A stretch of DNA of 5,404 bases from a bacterium. GTDB lineage: Bacteria > UBA9089 > CG2-30-40-21 > SBAY01. The stretch covers positions 1 to 5,404 of the forward strand of contig JASEHU010000164.1 in assembly GCA_030018635.1 (NCBI GenBank), in the 5' to 3' direction. This document shows, piece by piece, positions 5,359 through 5,404 of this stretch. The notes under the pieces are model-generated. The model made no database searches. It was given only the letters and a program-made list of their open reading frames with translations, and was not told the DNA's origin. The first letter of the stretch is position 1, and each line of letters begins with the position of its first letter. The position numbers and the translations under genes are program-made.

Positions 5359-5404
5359 CAGTTATCAGTTGAAAAAGGTTCAAGGCTCAAGGTTGAGGTT
5401 AAGG
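5359..5404. repeat. Short heptads at the right edge (CAGTTRW and AAGGYTS types)
   Basis: CAGTTAT (5359-5365) and CAGTTGA (5366-5372) form a two-unit heptad. After two A bases, AAGGTTC (5375-5381), AAGGCTC (5382-5388) and AAGGTTG (5389-5395) form three more, with similar sequence running off the window. From 5319 to 5358 I see only purine-rich sequence and no gene. The next gene is not in view. Confidence 0.7.

Overview
The window is a segment of a bacterial division and cell wall (dcw) cluster. Four genes lie on the + strand in the classical order ftsW, murG, murC, murB. They encode the septal peptidoglycan polymerase FtsW, the lipid II synthase MurG, the first amino-acid ligase MurC and the UDP-MurNAc-forming reductase MurB. 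All four are full length and carry their family motifs. Base composition is moderately AT-rich. The non-coding DNA is very unusual for a dcw cluster, where genes normally overlap or nearly touch. I cannot name the organism from the sequence. My guess, at low confidence, is an uncultured candidate-phylum bacterium, because heptad-type intergenic repeats like these are something I associate with such genomes and with filamentous cyanobacteria.

Layout: 1-92 is a 7-bp-based repeat with a 31-bp higher-order unit that runs almost up to the ftsW ribosome binding site. ftsW is 111-1235. The gap 1236-1458 holds five ATRAATT heptads starting one base after the ftsW stop, then a 152-bp imperfect inverted-repeat element (1276-1427) with further heptads inside it. 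murG is 1459-2577, and its last codons and stop codon lie inside the next repeat. A 29-unit RAAGACT heptad array fills 2555-2762 and ends at the murC ribosome binding site. murC is 2773-4161. A short AATTNNN heptad array (4160-4198) overlaps the murC stop and ends just before the best murB start. murB is 4204-5100. The 304 bases after murB contain no intact gene: they hold GGTAACAG repeats, a strong hairpin, a short open stretch that looks like the tail of a bacterial Ig-like (Big_5) domain, and a last set of heptads that runs off the window. No ddl or ftsQ is present after murB.

Pathway: MurB completes UDP-MurNAc, MurC adds the first residue of the stem peptide, MurG adds GlcNAc to lipid I to make lipid II, and FtsW polymerises lipid II at the septum with a partner class B PBP. 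The shared strand and order suggest co-transcription, but the gaps of about 40-220 bp exclude translational coupling by overlap.

The most notable feature is that every inter-gene gap contains a tandem repeat with the same 7-bp period but a different sequence. In the arrays after ftsW and murG, the single variable base swaps TGA for TAA, so a stop codon is kept. Because 7 is not a multiple of 3, those arrays place stops in all three frames. This looks like a general process that makes or spreads heptads at gene ends, not one repeat family copied around.
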